A DNA stretch of 64,000 nucleotides from Acholoe squamosa (GCA_949317995.1 OX439036.1:9218356-9282355), one strand, 5' to 3'. Shown: positions 24,301 to 36,100, counted from the stretch's first letter. Program-made: numbers and translations. The notes: a model not told the origin generated them from the letters alone.

Positions 24301-27300
24301 TCTGTTGATAATTACTCATAAAGCAAATTTGATATTTCCACAAACCCTCTATAAGACACGAAGTGCAAATACGAAGTCTATGAACTGAACTTGGTTAATC
24401 AACTTGAACTATACATAATACAAATATAACAAAGAAACAGCTATGGGCTTGAAACAGGCCATGTCTGATCCGCCATTTATTGAACATAAACTAATTAACA
24501 AAGAAATAAAAGAAGAAGAAAATTACAATATTTTGCGCTGGCGAAAGAATATTGCTTCACCTTCTTTTTGATACGAAAATTGAAGTTCAAGTTATTCGTG
24601 GTTTTCATTGCTGAATTTCACTTGTCAATAGATACTATAATGTTCCGCATAGAAGACCCCACATTTAGGATGCAAAATGATTTGAAGGAAATGCCGAAAG
24701 GTGTAAAGACTGATAACATTTTTTATGCTACCGTAATCTCCCGCGTATAAGGCGCAGCCCGCGTATAAGGCGCACCCAGAGTTTTGGAAAATTCTCAAAA
24801 AAATGAAAAATTCATAACTTTGGTTCTACTGAATGAATTTTCAAAATTCAAAAACCTATGGGTAGCTTGGGCCACCTTGGGCCCGCCTGGGCCCCATTTT
24901 GTCCTATTATGACTAAGGGGGCATGTAAGATATCAAAAGAAAGGTCTTGGTGTCCCCCTTGTGGATCCAATGAGAACTAAAACCCCCCGTATAAGACGCG
25001 CCTTATATGTGGGAGATTACGGTATTTACCGTAAATGCCCCAATTTATAGTGAAGCCTGAGTTGAGGATAATTCTTTTTTTCTATAACACTCATCTGGGT
25101 TAACTTCATGTATTCATAAGCAGTCTTAACATGTTAGATATTACAGTATCAAAATACCTTCAGAATTCTAACTTTTATTTTACAACACTGATGTTTCGTT
25201 TCAGGTCACAGTGATGTAATAATGGGAGCCGTAATATCAAAGAACGACAGTTTAACAGAAAAATTGAGGTTCATCCAATACGGTAAGTAGAATTGGAGTA
25301 AAATATAACAGATAATGGCAGGTAAACGGTATCGTCTATCGATGGTTTTAATAACTATACCTATTTTTTACAATTTAGTCTACCAGAGACAATATTTCAG
25401 AGGAAATAAAAACACATTGCAGATTTCGTAAGCCTCAATTTCTTAGGTGGGCTGGCGTAATTGAACATGTTGGTCTGTTATGCCAACCCGTCAGGAGAAG
25501 ACCACCGCTCTGCGGTCAGCATGATGCATGAGTGCTGTTTTAGAAAATAACTCACCAGGGCTGTTCTCCTAAGTAATGATGATCAAACCTCCCATAATGA
25601 AAAATTCGCTGTGGTGTCATTAAAAACATAAATGAGCAGTAAGACATCTTTTACCTTATTCCTCCCAATACTAGCTGCGGGAGCTGTACCATCAGCGTTT
25701 GACTGTTACCTCGTTAACCGTGGCCTGAAGACGCTGCACGTGAGGATGCTGGAACACCAGAAGAACGCGTTTGCTGTGGCTAAGTTCCTGGAGGGTAACC
25801 CTCGGGTAGAGAAGGTGATGCATCCCGGGCTCCCAAGCCACCCCGACCATGAGCTGGCCAAGTCACAGATGCGCGGGTTCTGCGGCATGTTGTCGTTCTA
25901 CATCAAGGGGGGCATCGATGAAGCCAGGCTATTCTTACAGAATGTTAAGGTAGGTTATTTATTTCTGTTTACAATAATTTGACTTAGCTGTTTAAGGCTG
26001 GAATAGATAAAATGTGTATGTAATAGACTCGTTTTACCATAAAATCCCTCCCATGTATAAGCCATATGTATCTATAGGCTGCGTCTTATACCGGAAGCAG
26101 CTTTTATGGGCATCTTATTAAAGGTCTAACTGTGCTCAGGATGTGGCTTATACGAGGATTTTGGATATTTTAGGACATGACTTTATGTGCCTATTTTCAA
26201 ACACTAGGTTATAGCTTTCTCTCAAACAGGGTGCAGCTTATACTTATGGTACACCAATATAGATTTGCACGCATAGGAGAGGATATATGATAATACCGGT
26301 ACTGTAATCTCTCGCGTAGAAGACGCGGTGCGCATTTAAGACGCACCCCAAACTCAGCAAAGGCCGTTCTGCGTATAAGACGCACCTCTTAGGGCACAAT
26401 TCTGTAAGATTAGTACTTTTCTATAGTAAAATTACCCCTCGTATAAGACTCACCCCCAACTTAAGAGTAAGCTATAAGACGCACCAGCCTTTTGTTTGGC
26501 GTATAAGACGCGTCTTTTACGTGGGAGATTACGGTACTTTGTGTAAAAGCCACCAGTGCTTCAGTCCTGGATTATAAAACATGAAAGTGTCATTTTGAAA
26601 TATTTTGAGATTATATTTACTTGCTATACTGTATTAATAGAACCTTTTTTTTATCAAACCGCCATTATTTCAGGTATTCACACTCGCCGAGAGTCTAGGA
26701 GGCTACGAAAGTCTGGCTGAATTACCGTGAGTATAACTCATGTTTCCTTATTCCACATCATATGTAAACTTATCATGATGCACTATCTTATCAGTGTTGA
26801 CATTAGAAGATACAGTATCTCTCACTATCTTAGTTCTGCCTAGTGCTGACCCACTGACCTATAGGTCAACCTTATCAGGAGGGTCTGTGCTGGGATGAGG
26901 TCTGTTCACAACCTCCACTCTTGAAGCATCCACTTATCGCCAAGTTATACCATGTACATAACTCGGCAGAGCCGCATCCGTGCATCGTGCTAAACCCTGC
27001 TTAATCTATACACTCCCAGTATCGCACCTCCAACTCAGTGAAAAGCTATAAGGCGCATCCCAGACTTGATTAATGTACAAGACACGCCTTATATGCGGGA
27101 GATTACGGTATAATCTCCCTCGTATATTGTGTATTTTACGTGGGATGCCTCGTATAAGATCCATCTTCTACGCGAATCTGAGGCCTTATAGAAATTCCTA
27201 AAAGAGGGAGTGTGCCTTAAAGGCAGGGTAGATTTACATTAGATAAGTATCAAAGCTTCGAAATACAGCCCTGTACTGTGTCTTATAGCCTTTCCTTCAA

Positions 27301-29702
27301 CTCGGGAAGTGTCTTATGCGGGATGCGCCTTGTATGTGGGATGCATCTTATACACGGGACGTGTCTTATTACCCCCTTATCTATGAAACCTCCCCCGCCT
27401 CCGACGGCAGTGGACCTAGAGTCTGTCTGTTCGTCTGCTGTTTTTGACGTGACTGCTTTTATCAAGAAATCTCTATAATTATTCACTTTCAATCCACCCA
27501 TTCTTCATTTCTCTCAACCCTGCATGTATTTCTATCTGAATTTGTCATCTATTTAAGAGGAAAGAAATAATAAGTTTTCCCGATCGGTACGCTGACCGAT
27601 CGGCGGAAAACTTTGCCGCTGGTTTCGGCGAGTCTATCTGTTAAAACGGAGACGAGCACGAGCCCGGTATGTTGACCGAGCGGCGAAAAACTTTGACGCA
27701 TAATCACAGCGCCGTAGGCGCTGGTACGTGATAAGACAGTGTCATAATTCCAGTCACACACTACACTGTGGCCCCCCTGGTGGTGTGAATATGAACTACT
27801 TATCTGGTACTTATCTTTCAATGGTCAGATACTTCAGGGGTCATACTCTTCCTACTCTCATACCACTTACACAGAAATTAAATAGATAACTTATCTATAA
27901 TAATCAGGTACTTTTACATTTTATTTGTAGCCATTGGACAATGAGACAGCAAGTCTTCCAAGTACTGAAATGATAATATATATGTAATAAAGTTTTATCA
28001 GGCAGGATATGGTACTGTGTACCTCTATATTCATGCTTTTATACTCCTCCAATGAAAGGTCACCTTTCTTCAGTAAACAAAAGCCATGGCTTATTACTGC
28101 TTACAACATTTCAAAGTCAGGATCTAGTTGAGTAGGGTAGGCGGGTATTGGGCACTACATGTATTGAACAGTGCTAAGGGAGTGATCATTTTTTAACAAC
28201 AGGGGGAGGGGGGGGGGTGCTGGTGGGTTTGGCCGTGGCACAAAAAAAAAAACAAATTGCCCCCCCCCTCTCAAGGGTCAATATTTTTTTAACACCCTCC
28301 CCCCACCTTCCTGGATGGCCGAAAATGGTGTGCGAAAGCGCCCTTCTAACCTAAAGTAATGCGCTGGCTTTTTTTACTGAAAACAGGTAAATTAATTTGC
28401 CCCCCTGGTTATTTAGATTAATTTCAACACCCCTATACCCCCAGTGCTTATCTGAGACCCTGGCGCTTAAACAGGCCATTATGTTATTTGTGAATTAACG
28501 GTACTAAATGAGGCCTATACACCCATTTCACTAGTCGCTATCACAAGGGGGAGCCCCTGTAGGTTAGCCAGCTAGGAGGGCTAGCCACTCATCTAGACCT
28601 ATAACCCTATGCAATCAATATGGAGAAAGATACACCTCTCAGAGATGAGCCTTAATCTGGCAGAAGAAATATCCCCTCATCTTAAAAATTACAGCTACAT
28701 AGAGAGAAAATGTTCATCTACCTATCCCTGCGATATTAGGGCATTATCTTTAGCCAAAATCTATCTAGACTTAGATAAATATGAGTGACCTTACAATTTT
28801 GAGAGCCCAGAAAAGGGGGGAGAAGGGGGTGCATGGGGGTGGTGTTGGTGGCCATAACAAACCACAAGACGGGTCCCTTGGGGTCATTAAGCCAATTAAA
28901 TGCAGATTATCTCACCATGGAGGAGTGTGTTAATGGTTATCTCAGGCCTGGGTAGGGGGTGCGGTCTTTGATGTTTATTATCTCTCCTCCAGTGTCCACC
29001 ATAGTAATGACAGGTGACAACCCTACTCTGACCACCCCCTTTTCCTTGAGAATCACCCCTCCAGTGGTGCCCCTGTAGCAGGGCCAAAATCGTCAGGTCA
29101 ACACTAGTGCCACCTACTGTATTATGGTTGATGAAACGAGTGTATACCATTCAATATTTTTGTGTTACAGATCTGTGATGACACACGCATCGGTATCTAA
29201 GGAGGAACGTGACGTGCTTGGCATCCATGACAACATGATCCGCCTGTCATGTGGCCTAGAGGACGCTGAAGATCTCATCGCTGATTTAGACAAGGCACTC
29301 CAAGCTGCTGTATGTATGATTTAATACCTAGAACTACACGTAGAGATATATTCAATCAAAAATCAGTTATTCTTACGTCGGATTTTTCCCCTGTGATATG
29401 CTTAGTTTCAATATATAAAAAGAAAAAATATATGATTTCCCTACAATTCAACTCAAAGAAATCACAGAAAAGAGAATTAGGCACCATACCAGGTAATTGT
29501 ATGAAGTTTGGTCGCTAATTGGGCATGTACAGACGGTAAAACCCTATGGACGATTAGCCTAGATAGTCCTCCAGTTTCATTCTAAAAACTTCTTAGGTGA
29601 TATAATAAAATTAACGGACGGTATTTCCCTTAAGTTTTGACCACAAATGTCACAAGCACTTATGACTTGCCATTATTCTTGTTTCAGGTCCCTAACGTGT
29701 AG
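18642..29702 (+). CDS. CTH: Cystathionine gamma-lyase, ten visible exons (N-terminal exon not found)
   Basis: PLP enzyme of transsulfuration, cleaving cystathionine to cysteine, 2-oxobutyrate and ammonia; in animals also an H2S source. It is cytosolic and tetrameric in known family members. Joined exons are 18642-18723, 22330-22425, 22710-22819, 23161-23292, 23707-23764, 25205-25282, 25675-25949, 26674-26726, 29171-29309 and 29688-29702. All junctions are GT-AG with matching phases, giving 345 residues plus stop. Family signatures seen: YSRGGNPTR (phosphate-binding Tyr and Arg), [32 protein letters not shown] (cofactor Asp), [11 protein letters not shown] (Schiff-base Lys, K212 in human), [30 protein letters not shown] and MTHASV. 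Human CTH is 405 aa, so about 57 N-terminal residues are missing. Candidate polyadenylation signal AATAAA at 30044-30049. Cystathionine gamma-synthase and methionine gamma-lyase are related folds, but identity along the whole length favours CTH. Confidence 0.97.
18802..19709. mobile_element. 908-bp TA-flanked MITE holding a minisatellite
   Basis: Begins CTGTAAAACCC after TA (18800-18801) and ends GGGTTTTACAG before TA (19710-19711), giving perfect 11-bp inverted ends. The right part has the ordinary family motifs (GTATAAGCTGCACCTTGAGT at 19616). The left half is taken up by a 31-bp tandem array. It sits 78 bp past a CTH exon. Confidence 0.85.
18823..19392. repeat. 31-bp minisatellite, 18 units
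   Basis: Unit TATAAGCCGCACCCTGATAT then CCAGAGAATGC. First unit starts at 18823, last partial unit at 19381, exactly 18 x 31 bp. Variants change only a few positions (CCACACC, CCGCACC, CTGCACC; AATGC or AAGGC), and like variants are grouped. There are no spacers, so it is not a CRISPR. Confidence 0.95.
19999..20231. mobile_element. 233-bp TA-flanked MITE nested in an older one
   Basis: Ends CCGTAATCTCCCGCGTAGAA and CTTATACGCGGGAGATTACG, TA flanks at 19997-19998 and 20232-20233. The flanks (GTGCGGCTCTTAG before; GGTGCGGTTTATACGAGGGT after) are two halves of a TATAAGCCGC-type element. Confidence 0.85.
20295..20526. mobile_element. 232-bp TA-flanked MITE
   Basis: Ends CCGTAATCTCCCGCGTATAC and CTTATACGCGAGAGATTACG, TA flanks. 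Same class as the 233-bp copies, 63 bp after the previous one. Confidence 0.85.
20843..21063. mobile_element. 221-bp TA-flanked MITE, TATAAGCCGC subfamily
   Basis: Ends CCGTAAATTCTCCTGTG and CACCAGAGAATTAACGG with TA flanks; internal GTGTGGCTTATA and GTGGCTTACACGAGGG. Confidence 0.75.
21257..22182. repeat. 0.93-kb GA-rich compound microsatellite
   Basis: (GA)n broken at irregular intervals by TACA and TAGA (GAGATACAGAGA units). It lies in the CTH intron 150 bp before visible exon 2. Long open frames in both directions (Leu/Ser/Cys/Ile or Arg/Glu-rich) come from the repeat alone. Confidence 0.97.
22330..22425 (+). CDS. CTH: CTH visible exon 2
   Basis: Acceptor ATACAG and donor GTAGGT; phase 1 to phase 1. 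Encodes (C)[18 protein letters not shown] followed by [14 protein letters not shown], matching the human CLAFASGLAATVTITHLLKAG region. The preceding 3.6 kb intron holds the 31-bp minisatellite, several MITEs and the GA microsatellite. Confidence 0.95.
22710..22819 (+). CDS. CTH: CTH visible exon 3
   Basis: Acceptor AATCAG and donor GTAGGT; phase 1 to phase 0. Encodes [20 protein letters not shown] and a variable stretch ending [14 protein letters not shown] lies by the substrate carboxylate site in the family. Confidence 0.95.
23161..23292 (+). CDS. CTH: CTH visible exon 4
   Basis: Acceptor TTTTAG and donor GTAAGC; 44 whole codons. Encodes [20 protein letters not shown] and then [13 protein letters not shown] with the Asp that binds the PLP pyridine nitrogen. 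A TTAA-flanked repeat begins only 18 bp past the exon end (23311). Confidence 0.96.
23311..23520. mobile_element. TTAA-flanked GCATCATG element (partial) by a CTH donor
   Basis: TTAA at 23307-23310 followed by CCCTTTAAGGGCTGGTGATG, then CATTAATGCATCATGG and a GAAGTGCTGGCGAG arm, ending near TTGGTGCATCATAGC. The right TTAA end is not seen. Same family as 42835-43238. Confidence 0.65.
23707..23764 (+). CDS. CTH: CTH visible exon 5 (PLP lysine)
   Basis: Acceptor TTTCAG and donor GTAAGA; phase 0 to 1. Encodes [20 protein letters not shown]. The Lys in SITKYMNG is the Schiff-base lysine by family alignment. Confidence 0.96.
24731..25022. mobile_element. 292-bp TA-flanked MITE
   Basis: TA, CCGTAATCTCCCGCGTATAA at the left; CTTATATGTGGGAGATTACG and G before TA at the right. 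Internal GCGTATAAGGCGCACCCAGA and a core with GGGGGCATGTAAGATATC. The same 292-bp form is at 37177-37468 (inverted) and 52951-53242. Confidence 0.88.
25205..25282 (+). CDS. CTH: CTH visible exon 6
   Basis: Acceptor TTTCAG and donor GTAAGT; phase 1 to 1. Encodes (G)[19 protein letters not shown] and then LRFIQY. HSDVIMG follows the active lysine. The intron before it carries a 292-bp TA-flanked MITE (24731-25022). Confidence 0.95.
25675..25949 (+). CDS. CTH: CTH visible exon 7
   Basis: Acceptor ACTAG at 25670-25674 and donor GTAGGT; phase 1 to 0, 275 nt. The longest exon. It encodes [20 protein letters not shown], the HPGLPSHP turn, [10 protein letters not shown] and the end FLQNVK of the C-terminal domain. 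Confidence 0.96.
26302..26534. mobile_element. 233-bp TA-flanked MITE
   Basis: Ends CTGTAATCTCTCGCGTAGAA and TTTTACGTGGGAGATTACGG with TA at 26300-26301 and 26535-26536. Lies in a CTH intron, 140 bp before visible exon 8. An older relative occupies 26036-26240. Confidence 0.85.
26674..26726 (+). CDS. CTH: CTH visible exon 8
   Basis: Acceptor TTTCAG and donor GTGAGT; phase 0 to 2. Encodes [18 protein letters not shown]. The Glu in AESLGG is the substrate-side acidic residue described for human CTH (E339). Confidence 0.95.
26985..27375. mobile_element. Cluster of degraded TATAAG-family pieces
   Basis: Motifs CTTATATGCGGGAGATTACG, GTATAATCTCCCTCG and repeated GTGTCTTA/GCATCTTATAC across the stretch; exact ends are not resolved. 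Confidence 0.5.
27573..27700. repeat. Palindrome plus repeat: GATCGGTACGCTGACCGATCGG unit
   Basis: AGTTTTCCCGATCGG and CCGATCGGCGGAAAACT form an imperfect hairpin at 27573-27611. A diverged direct copy of its right half (CCGGTATGTTGACCGAGCGG, CGAAAAACTTTG) follows at 27664-27696. Confidence 0.65.
27822..29100. other. CTH intron, no gene; one MITE end
   Basis: One AGGGAGTGATCATTTTTTAA end at 28177 followed by long G and C runs, with no matching right end found. The rest is unremarkable. Confidence 0.5.
29171..29309 (+). CDS. CTH: CTH visible exon 9
   Basis: Acceptor GTTACAG and donor GTATGT; phase 2 to 0. Encodes [40 protein letters not shown] and LQAA. If the donor is not used, reading continues VCMI and stops at 29322-29324, which would give an alternative C-terminus. 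Confidence 0.94.
29688..29702 (+). CDS. CTH: CTH terminal coding exon (VPNV-stop)
   Basis: Acceptor GTTTCAG at 29681-29687 is followed by five codons, VPNV and TAG. It joins in phase to exon 9 (QAA|VPNV). It is very short, so it depends on the clear acceptor. The unspliced alternative ending VCMI is four residues as well. Confidence 0.75.
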   Translation, partial: VPNV

Positions 29703-30043
29703 ATAATTACTGAGTTTGATAACAGATATCAACATATTACAATGTGGAACTCATTCCCTGTAGGATGAGGTGTATCGCAAATTGACCAGCTGGAGCGCCA
29801 CGATCACATCCAATGCCTGTCTTCCTCTATGACGGAATGCAGCATAACATAGGAAAATTATACTGCTTGTAATGTCTTATTTTTAGAATCACTAAATATA
29901 CAATGTATATTTATTAATTTCATTGTTTTTACCAAATATTCTATGATTGAATATTTGGCACATCACTGTCTCATCTTTTATTTTAGAATTAATCATCTTA
30001 TCAGTTTATCGGTAGATGACAGCTTTTTCTTTTTTTAATGGTA

Positions 30044-30049
30044 AATAAA
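30044..30049 (+). terminator. Candidate CTH polyadenylation signal AATAAA
   Basis: AATAAA in an AT-rich stretch 342 bp past the CTH stop. It is the best-placed canonical hexamer I noticed after the terminal exon. No transcript evidence. Confidence 0.45.
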
Positions 30050-33000
30050 TATATGAAAGGAAATATAAAAAACAGCTAATATCAAGGCATGAATTTAGGA
30101 AAGATACCACCCCGATTTTTGGTAGCGTGTGATATACATTGTACAAGTACAGTTATCTGGGGAATCGGATTTTGGGTATCATACTTTATCAATCATCTAG
30201 AATGATATTCTTATGTGAAACAGATGTTAATGGACAATGAGATATTCATGTTAAGTGATGTATGGAAATCAAAATAAGCTCTATATCTGTATTGCAACGT
30301 GGATTAGGGTTGTATTTTCTGTCGGATCTCACCTGTCGGGTTTCGGGTTTTAACGTCTTTACGGACCGCTAAAACAGGAGTGCATCATGTACATTGGTTG
30401 TCACGATGCACCAATGAAGTGTTGATGAGAGTGCTCGCCAAAGACCCTCAGGGTGTGAAGTGACTGTAGGGTTGGCATGATGCTAGAGTTTGTGAATGCA
30501 GCTTTGGCGAGTTACTCGCCAGAGCTTTATTCATGCATCGTGATGACCAATGGGCATGATGCACTCCTGCACTATTGGCCCTTAAAGCTTTATGGACTTT
30601 TATTAACACTACAGTTAAATAGTCTCTCTGTGCTTTAAGTTTGTCGTCTACAAAGATTTAACTTCAAGTTTTACATCTACTTATTCCATGTAAGCCTCTA
30701 CTAGCCTGCTACACATGATTTGAATGATTTTATACATACATATATCTCACTACAGACTCAGTGTGTGTTCAAACATAGAGTGAAACAGACCCTTCCAATA
30801 CCTTGGTTCAAAAAGCAGAATAAAACAAATATACACTCTTGTACTTTGTGTTTATGTGATCTTATATGGACACTATACATGCCCAGTGGATCCACCAAAA
30901 TCTTCTACCATAAGATATGTAAAACGACGTTTGATATACTCAATGCACCTTCAAATTTCAAAAGATATTTCTCCTACCTCGAGATATTTTTACTTTTGAT
31001 CCGGAAACTTCAAATAATTGAAACATTTGGTGGAGGATCAAGTATCCAATGGGCCATCAATGCTGGGGATTACAGCTTAAGGTCTATCATCTAGTGACAA
31101 ATACCAGAACCATATTATCATGGCCATATTTCAAAAATGGATTTGCATAATAGAGCTCAGCTGGTGGGGACCTCTGCTGGTATAACATTAAAGCCTAGTG
31201 GGAATTAAGAGAGGTCAGTTATCATAACGGCATATATGACCACTGGTGTGCATGTGACCCCTTAGCAGTTTCTTGAGTGAAACTGCCATGGTAAAGGTCT
31301 GTGCTACCATAGCTGGCAAGCTCATGGGTTAAGCTATTAGGGAGTGGTCATTATTCATCAACAGGGGGTGGTGGTGGGTTTTCATGCGGAGGGTCGAGGG
31401 GTAAGCACCCAATGAAAACAGATTATCAATGAGAGAAGAATACTACCGGTAGTACTCCTTGGTATGGATGTGTGGTTGAGGCAACGACGACCCTTACCCT
31501 TGCTAGAGCAATTTTTTGCTGGATTTCTTCTGAAGACCCCCTCACTACCTGAGATTTGCGGGCCTCCCTAGCCCACTTAAAAGGGTCTATTTCTCCTCTT
31601 TCCTATCCCCTCAGGATGTGTGTCGTGCACATATGCGCGGGCACCGACATATTCCTCTGTGAAATTGTGTAATATAGCTCTCGCCATGAATATGACCTTA
31701 GCTGTCGAAATGGCGTTAAACATCTATTACTCACTCACCTGAGACTTTGATTTGGAACAAAATATCACAAGTATGTACCTTGTTTGGGGAAATACTTTGA
31801 AAATCATTAATTTTTATTCTTTGGGCATAGACTGCCCAAAGAATAGTTACAAGAACCATGTTCACCGATGTTGAATCGCCCTTCTAGTGTAGACTTGTCA
31901 TGACCAGGTCTCTAGCCTAGCCACATATTGCCCTTTTTACTCATAGGATTACACATAGGGTTGCACAGGGACCAACCTATCCTTTTAATATTGGCTGTTA
32001 GTGCTTGGACAAAGAAAGTTTACTCACCCTGGATATAGCTGTGAAAACCCATTTTAACCCTTTAATGCACTGGTGTCTGTTTCTATAGGGGTATACATAG
32101 GGCAGTGCATAGGGTTTATGATGCATTGATTCACACTGTGATCCTTACAGGATTAGCAGGCTGTCCAGGGGCCACACATACTTCCCTATGGCCACCAACA
32201 CCAGTAGAGACACCCAATACCCCCCCCCCCTTAGGTCGTGTTTTAATTGTGTTTTTTACACCTCCCACAGCCCACATTACCTGCAGAGGCGTCCTAAGGC
32301 TTGAAAACGCGGCCGTAACACGTCTTATTGCTATACAATCACTACCATAGCCCACATTACCTGCAGAGACATCCTGAGCCGTGAAAACACAGCCCAGTCT
32401 TTGTATTGGCACTCACTTCATCATTATAGTGGTGCATTGATGCTCGTAACTCAATAACACTGTATACATGAATGTAGCTCTAGTAGTTATTGAGCCTGTG
32501 TCTAGTGTATTTGTATTCTATGCTGTGCAATCCCTATGCACCATAACAATCTGCTCTACACACTCCAAACTCGCCTGTGCCTTGCTATAGTGGTGCATTG
32601 ACGCTAGGGACTTTTTGGAAGCTAACTTTCTTATGCTTGACCATAGGTGAAAATAAACATCACCATGATAATCGCCAGCTCGAAATACCCTTAAATCATA
32701 GGTCACACTATGGGAAATCTCCTATATGAGGTTTTTGACTACCCCCTGCACCCCCTTTGCCAGTCCTGCACTGGCATGTAGCCCCCCCCTCAAAAAACCC
32801 TTTTTCGACCTCTTCCTGCCTTAAACATAGCCTTTTTTTCGCCAGTTGAGCGCAAAACAGGTATCTTTTGGCAGAAGGTAGTGCGCGTCCACACCATGGT
32901 AAGGGCACAGGTGGACTGGCTGGGCCGAAAAGGCACCTAGTCAAAAAAATTATTTCGCTTTTTCTTTTTCGAAACCGATTTTTTAGGGGGGCATGTCCTT

Positions 33001-33282
33001 TAGGGGGACGAAACACCCCAGATTGATACCAAACATTCCATATCCGCACATTTTATTTACATAATTAGCATAATTATCCAGTATCTTGGTACTTTTCCAT
33101 ATATATAGATGTGTGTCATTGCTGAATGGATGTCTTTCCATTTGTCCATTCTCTGCTGTTTGATTGAAAATGTTGACGCCATTCTGTGTTTTAATTTGTG
33201 TTTTAATCTGAGTTTTTACGGTACATGTATTGAGTTTAAGGCCATAACAGGTTAATATTAGTGCTATGGTATGATAGTTATT
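30050..33282. other. CTH 3' flank and intergenic DNA with scattered repeats
   Basis: TTAA-family GCATCATG remnant at about 30380-30595; a perfect 12-bp hairpin ATTCTTTGGGCA/TGCCCAAAGAAT with a 5-nt loop at 31817-31845; an AGGGAGTGGTCATTA end at 31338; a two-copy repeat CCCACATTACCTGCAGAG.C.TCCT at 32270 and 32349. No coding sequence recognised; the open frame at 30720-31094 is AT-rich and unlike known proteins. Confidence 0.5.
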
Positions 33283-34462
33283 ACTCACTATTTGTCAGCA
33301 ATTAATCAATATATATTAGTAATTACTCACTATTTGTCAGCAATTAGTCAATATATATATCAGTATTTACTCACAAGTTGTCAGCAATTAGTCAATATAC
33401 GTCAGTACTTAGTCACTCTATATAAGCAATTATCAATACATGTCAGTATTTACTCACAATCTGTCAGCAATTAGTCAATATATAACCAAGGAATAGCCAT
33501 TGATTCAATTGTGCATCCTCCCTTTCTCACAATTTGTCAGATATTAGTCAAAATATGTCAGTATCTATGGGCTATTTGTCAGCAATTAGTTAATATATGT
33601 TAGTTATTGTTCACTATTTGTCAGCAATTTGTCAATATATGTCAGTAATTACTCACTATTTGTCAGCAATTAATCAATATATGTCAGTATTTACTAACTA
33701 TTTGTCAGCACTAGTAATTGTTAACTATTTGTCAACAATTTGTCAATATATATCAGTATAATTTTACTCACAATTTTTCAGCAATTATTCAATATATGTC
33801 AGTACTTAGTCACTCTATATCAGCAATTGTCAATACATGTTAGTATTTACTCACAATCTGTCAGCATTTAGTCAATATATAACAGAGAAATAGCCATTGA
33901 TTCAATTGTGCATCCTGCCTTGACTGGTATGTGTCAAAATATGTCAGTATCTATGGACTATTTGTCAGCAATTAGTTAATATAATTATGTTATTAATTAT
34001 TCACTATTTGTCAGCAATTAGTCAATACATGGTAGTAGTTACTTACATTTTATCAGCATTTAGTCAATTTATGTTAGTAACTGCTCACTATTTGTCAGCA
34101 GTTAGTCTATATGTCAGTAATTACTCACTCTTTTTCAGCAATTAGTCAATATATGTCAGTAATTATTCACTATTTATCAGAAATAGTCAATATATGTCAG
34201 TAATTACTCACTCTTTGTCAGCAATTATTCAGGATATGTCAGTACTTAGTCACTAGATATCAGAAATTAGTCAACATATGTCAGTATTTACATACAATTT
34301 GTCAGCAATTAGTCAATATATGTCAGTATTTACTCACTTTTTGTCAGCATTCAGTCAATATATGCCAGTACCTCCTCCTATGTCGGTAATAATGCAGTAT
34401 TTGTGAGCAACTATTCAATATATGTCAGTAATTACTCACTATTTGTCAGCAATTAGTTAAAG
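33283..34462. repeat. 42-bp satellite, locus 2 (1.2 kb)
   Basis: Some 25 or more diverged copies of the same unit as at 13366 (CTCACTATTTGTCAGCAATT, AGTCAATATATGTCAGTA). Twice interrupted by pieces with ATAGCCATTGATTCAATTGT, which come from the 167-bp unit beside locus 1. Confidence 0.88.
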
Positions 34463-36100
34463 CATAGTTTAGCATAGCATCTAGAACACAGTTGCCCATA
34501 GATCATTTTAGGGCAATGCCCTATCCTTAGACATTTTATTATTTTCATAAATATACTGTAGTGGTAAGAGGTATTTCTGGGTAAAAGAGGTGGCTCAGAG
34601 CACAGGGACCTAGTCTCCCACCCTCTAGAGGAGGTACAATACCAGTGTTTCCAGTGCACCTATTTCATCTACATACTGTGATCACCCACTTATAGTTGTA
34701 TACTCATCGTGAAGCACAGTCATGACTGGCGTGTCAAGGATCGCCTTCACAAACGACTTTCCAGACATTTATCGTAAACACAATTTAGCTGACATTTGAT
34801 GTAGGATTCAATGGTCTCATTTAAAACATTCCATTTTGGGTAGATTTGTCCCATATTTGGAAGGTAGAATGAACATTTTTCATGAAAAATTAGCCTATAT
34901 GCCTGTTCCTGGTTGCCATGCAACCATTCCAATAATCCAAATTTGCAGATTTTTGGGGATTTTCACCAAAAACACAAAACAGAAATGGAAAATTCCTTCT
35001 AGATCAAAATCTATGATAAATATCACCATATTATGCTTCTTTTTATGAAAAAGGCTGATTTATTATGTTTTTAGACATTATTATGGTCTATAATGTATTT
35101 AGAGCTTAATCGTAGATTTCAGATATGAATAACGACCTATGTTCAAGGAGGGGTTGTGACATAACTACTAGGAATATTTAAGCCAACGACATATCATTTT
35201 AAAGATCTTGCGATGAGCTTTGATAATGAATTTCCCTGCAGAGGGGTGTTTTTGCTTGCCTGGTCACACATGTAGAATCACCTCAATATATGATTCATCA
35301 TACATAAAGTTATATTTTGATCAATCATTACAACTTGGAATACATGAGTAGATAAATAATTTATTTTCTGATAAAAGCAATACTGTAATTGACTAGTAAT
35401 CTGTGCTTCAATCATGGTGTGATCATTTTGGACGGACTTCCTTGTTGAAATTCATGATATATAAACCAGTCATCGTGGAGTTATACAACATTTAAGAACA
35501 TTTCTCATGGCTCAATACAGCAAAACGTATATATGATGTAAAATAATTCTTTGTTTTATTAAGTTCAAAACCTATTGATTAATGAACCATCACAAATCTA
35601 GCTCGACATGGTATGTTGTATGTTTTCACTTATATGTTCACCACACAGATTTCACTCTCCGGACGACTAAAAGTATGAACTCTGAATTTCGTCATATTGT
35701 TTGAGGGAATGCATATAATCTGATCATAAAAGGTGGCGTCTTCTAGTATAGTGGAGCACTCTATGTGGTGCTGCCCTCTGGCTAACATTCTCATAATTAG
35801 TCTACAACACATCACATCCCATATTCTATTAAAATAATAGGGCAGCTGTTTGTATGAATACCAAGATTGCATTGAGCGTTTAAAGACCGGTAGTCAACTT
35901 TACAAGGTTCTCACAAAATGCAGCATAGTTTGTTCCAGTAAGTTGGGGAAGAGTGGTACATTCCTATATATTTTGCAATAAAATTTACATTTTTCACATT
36001 TTAAATGATGGATTTTTTTTCTGAAATTCCATGTCATTCTATAAGTATGGCGATACTTTAATCCGCGACATTCCAAGGCTTCAATGACCTGTGAGAACTC
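34463..36100. other. No feature recognised
   Basis: AT-rich, no tandem structure, no convincing element ends and no protein similarity. Confidence 0.4.

Noticed and set aside
30720-31094. 124-codon frame downstream of CTH
   Set aside because: AT-rich, no known domains, no splice or UTR context.
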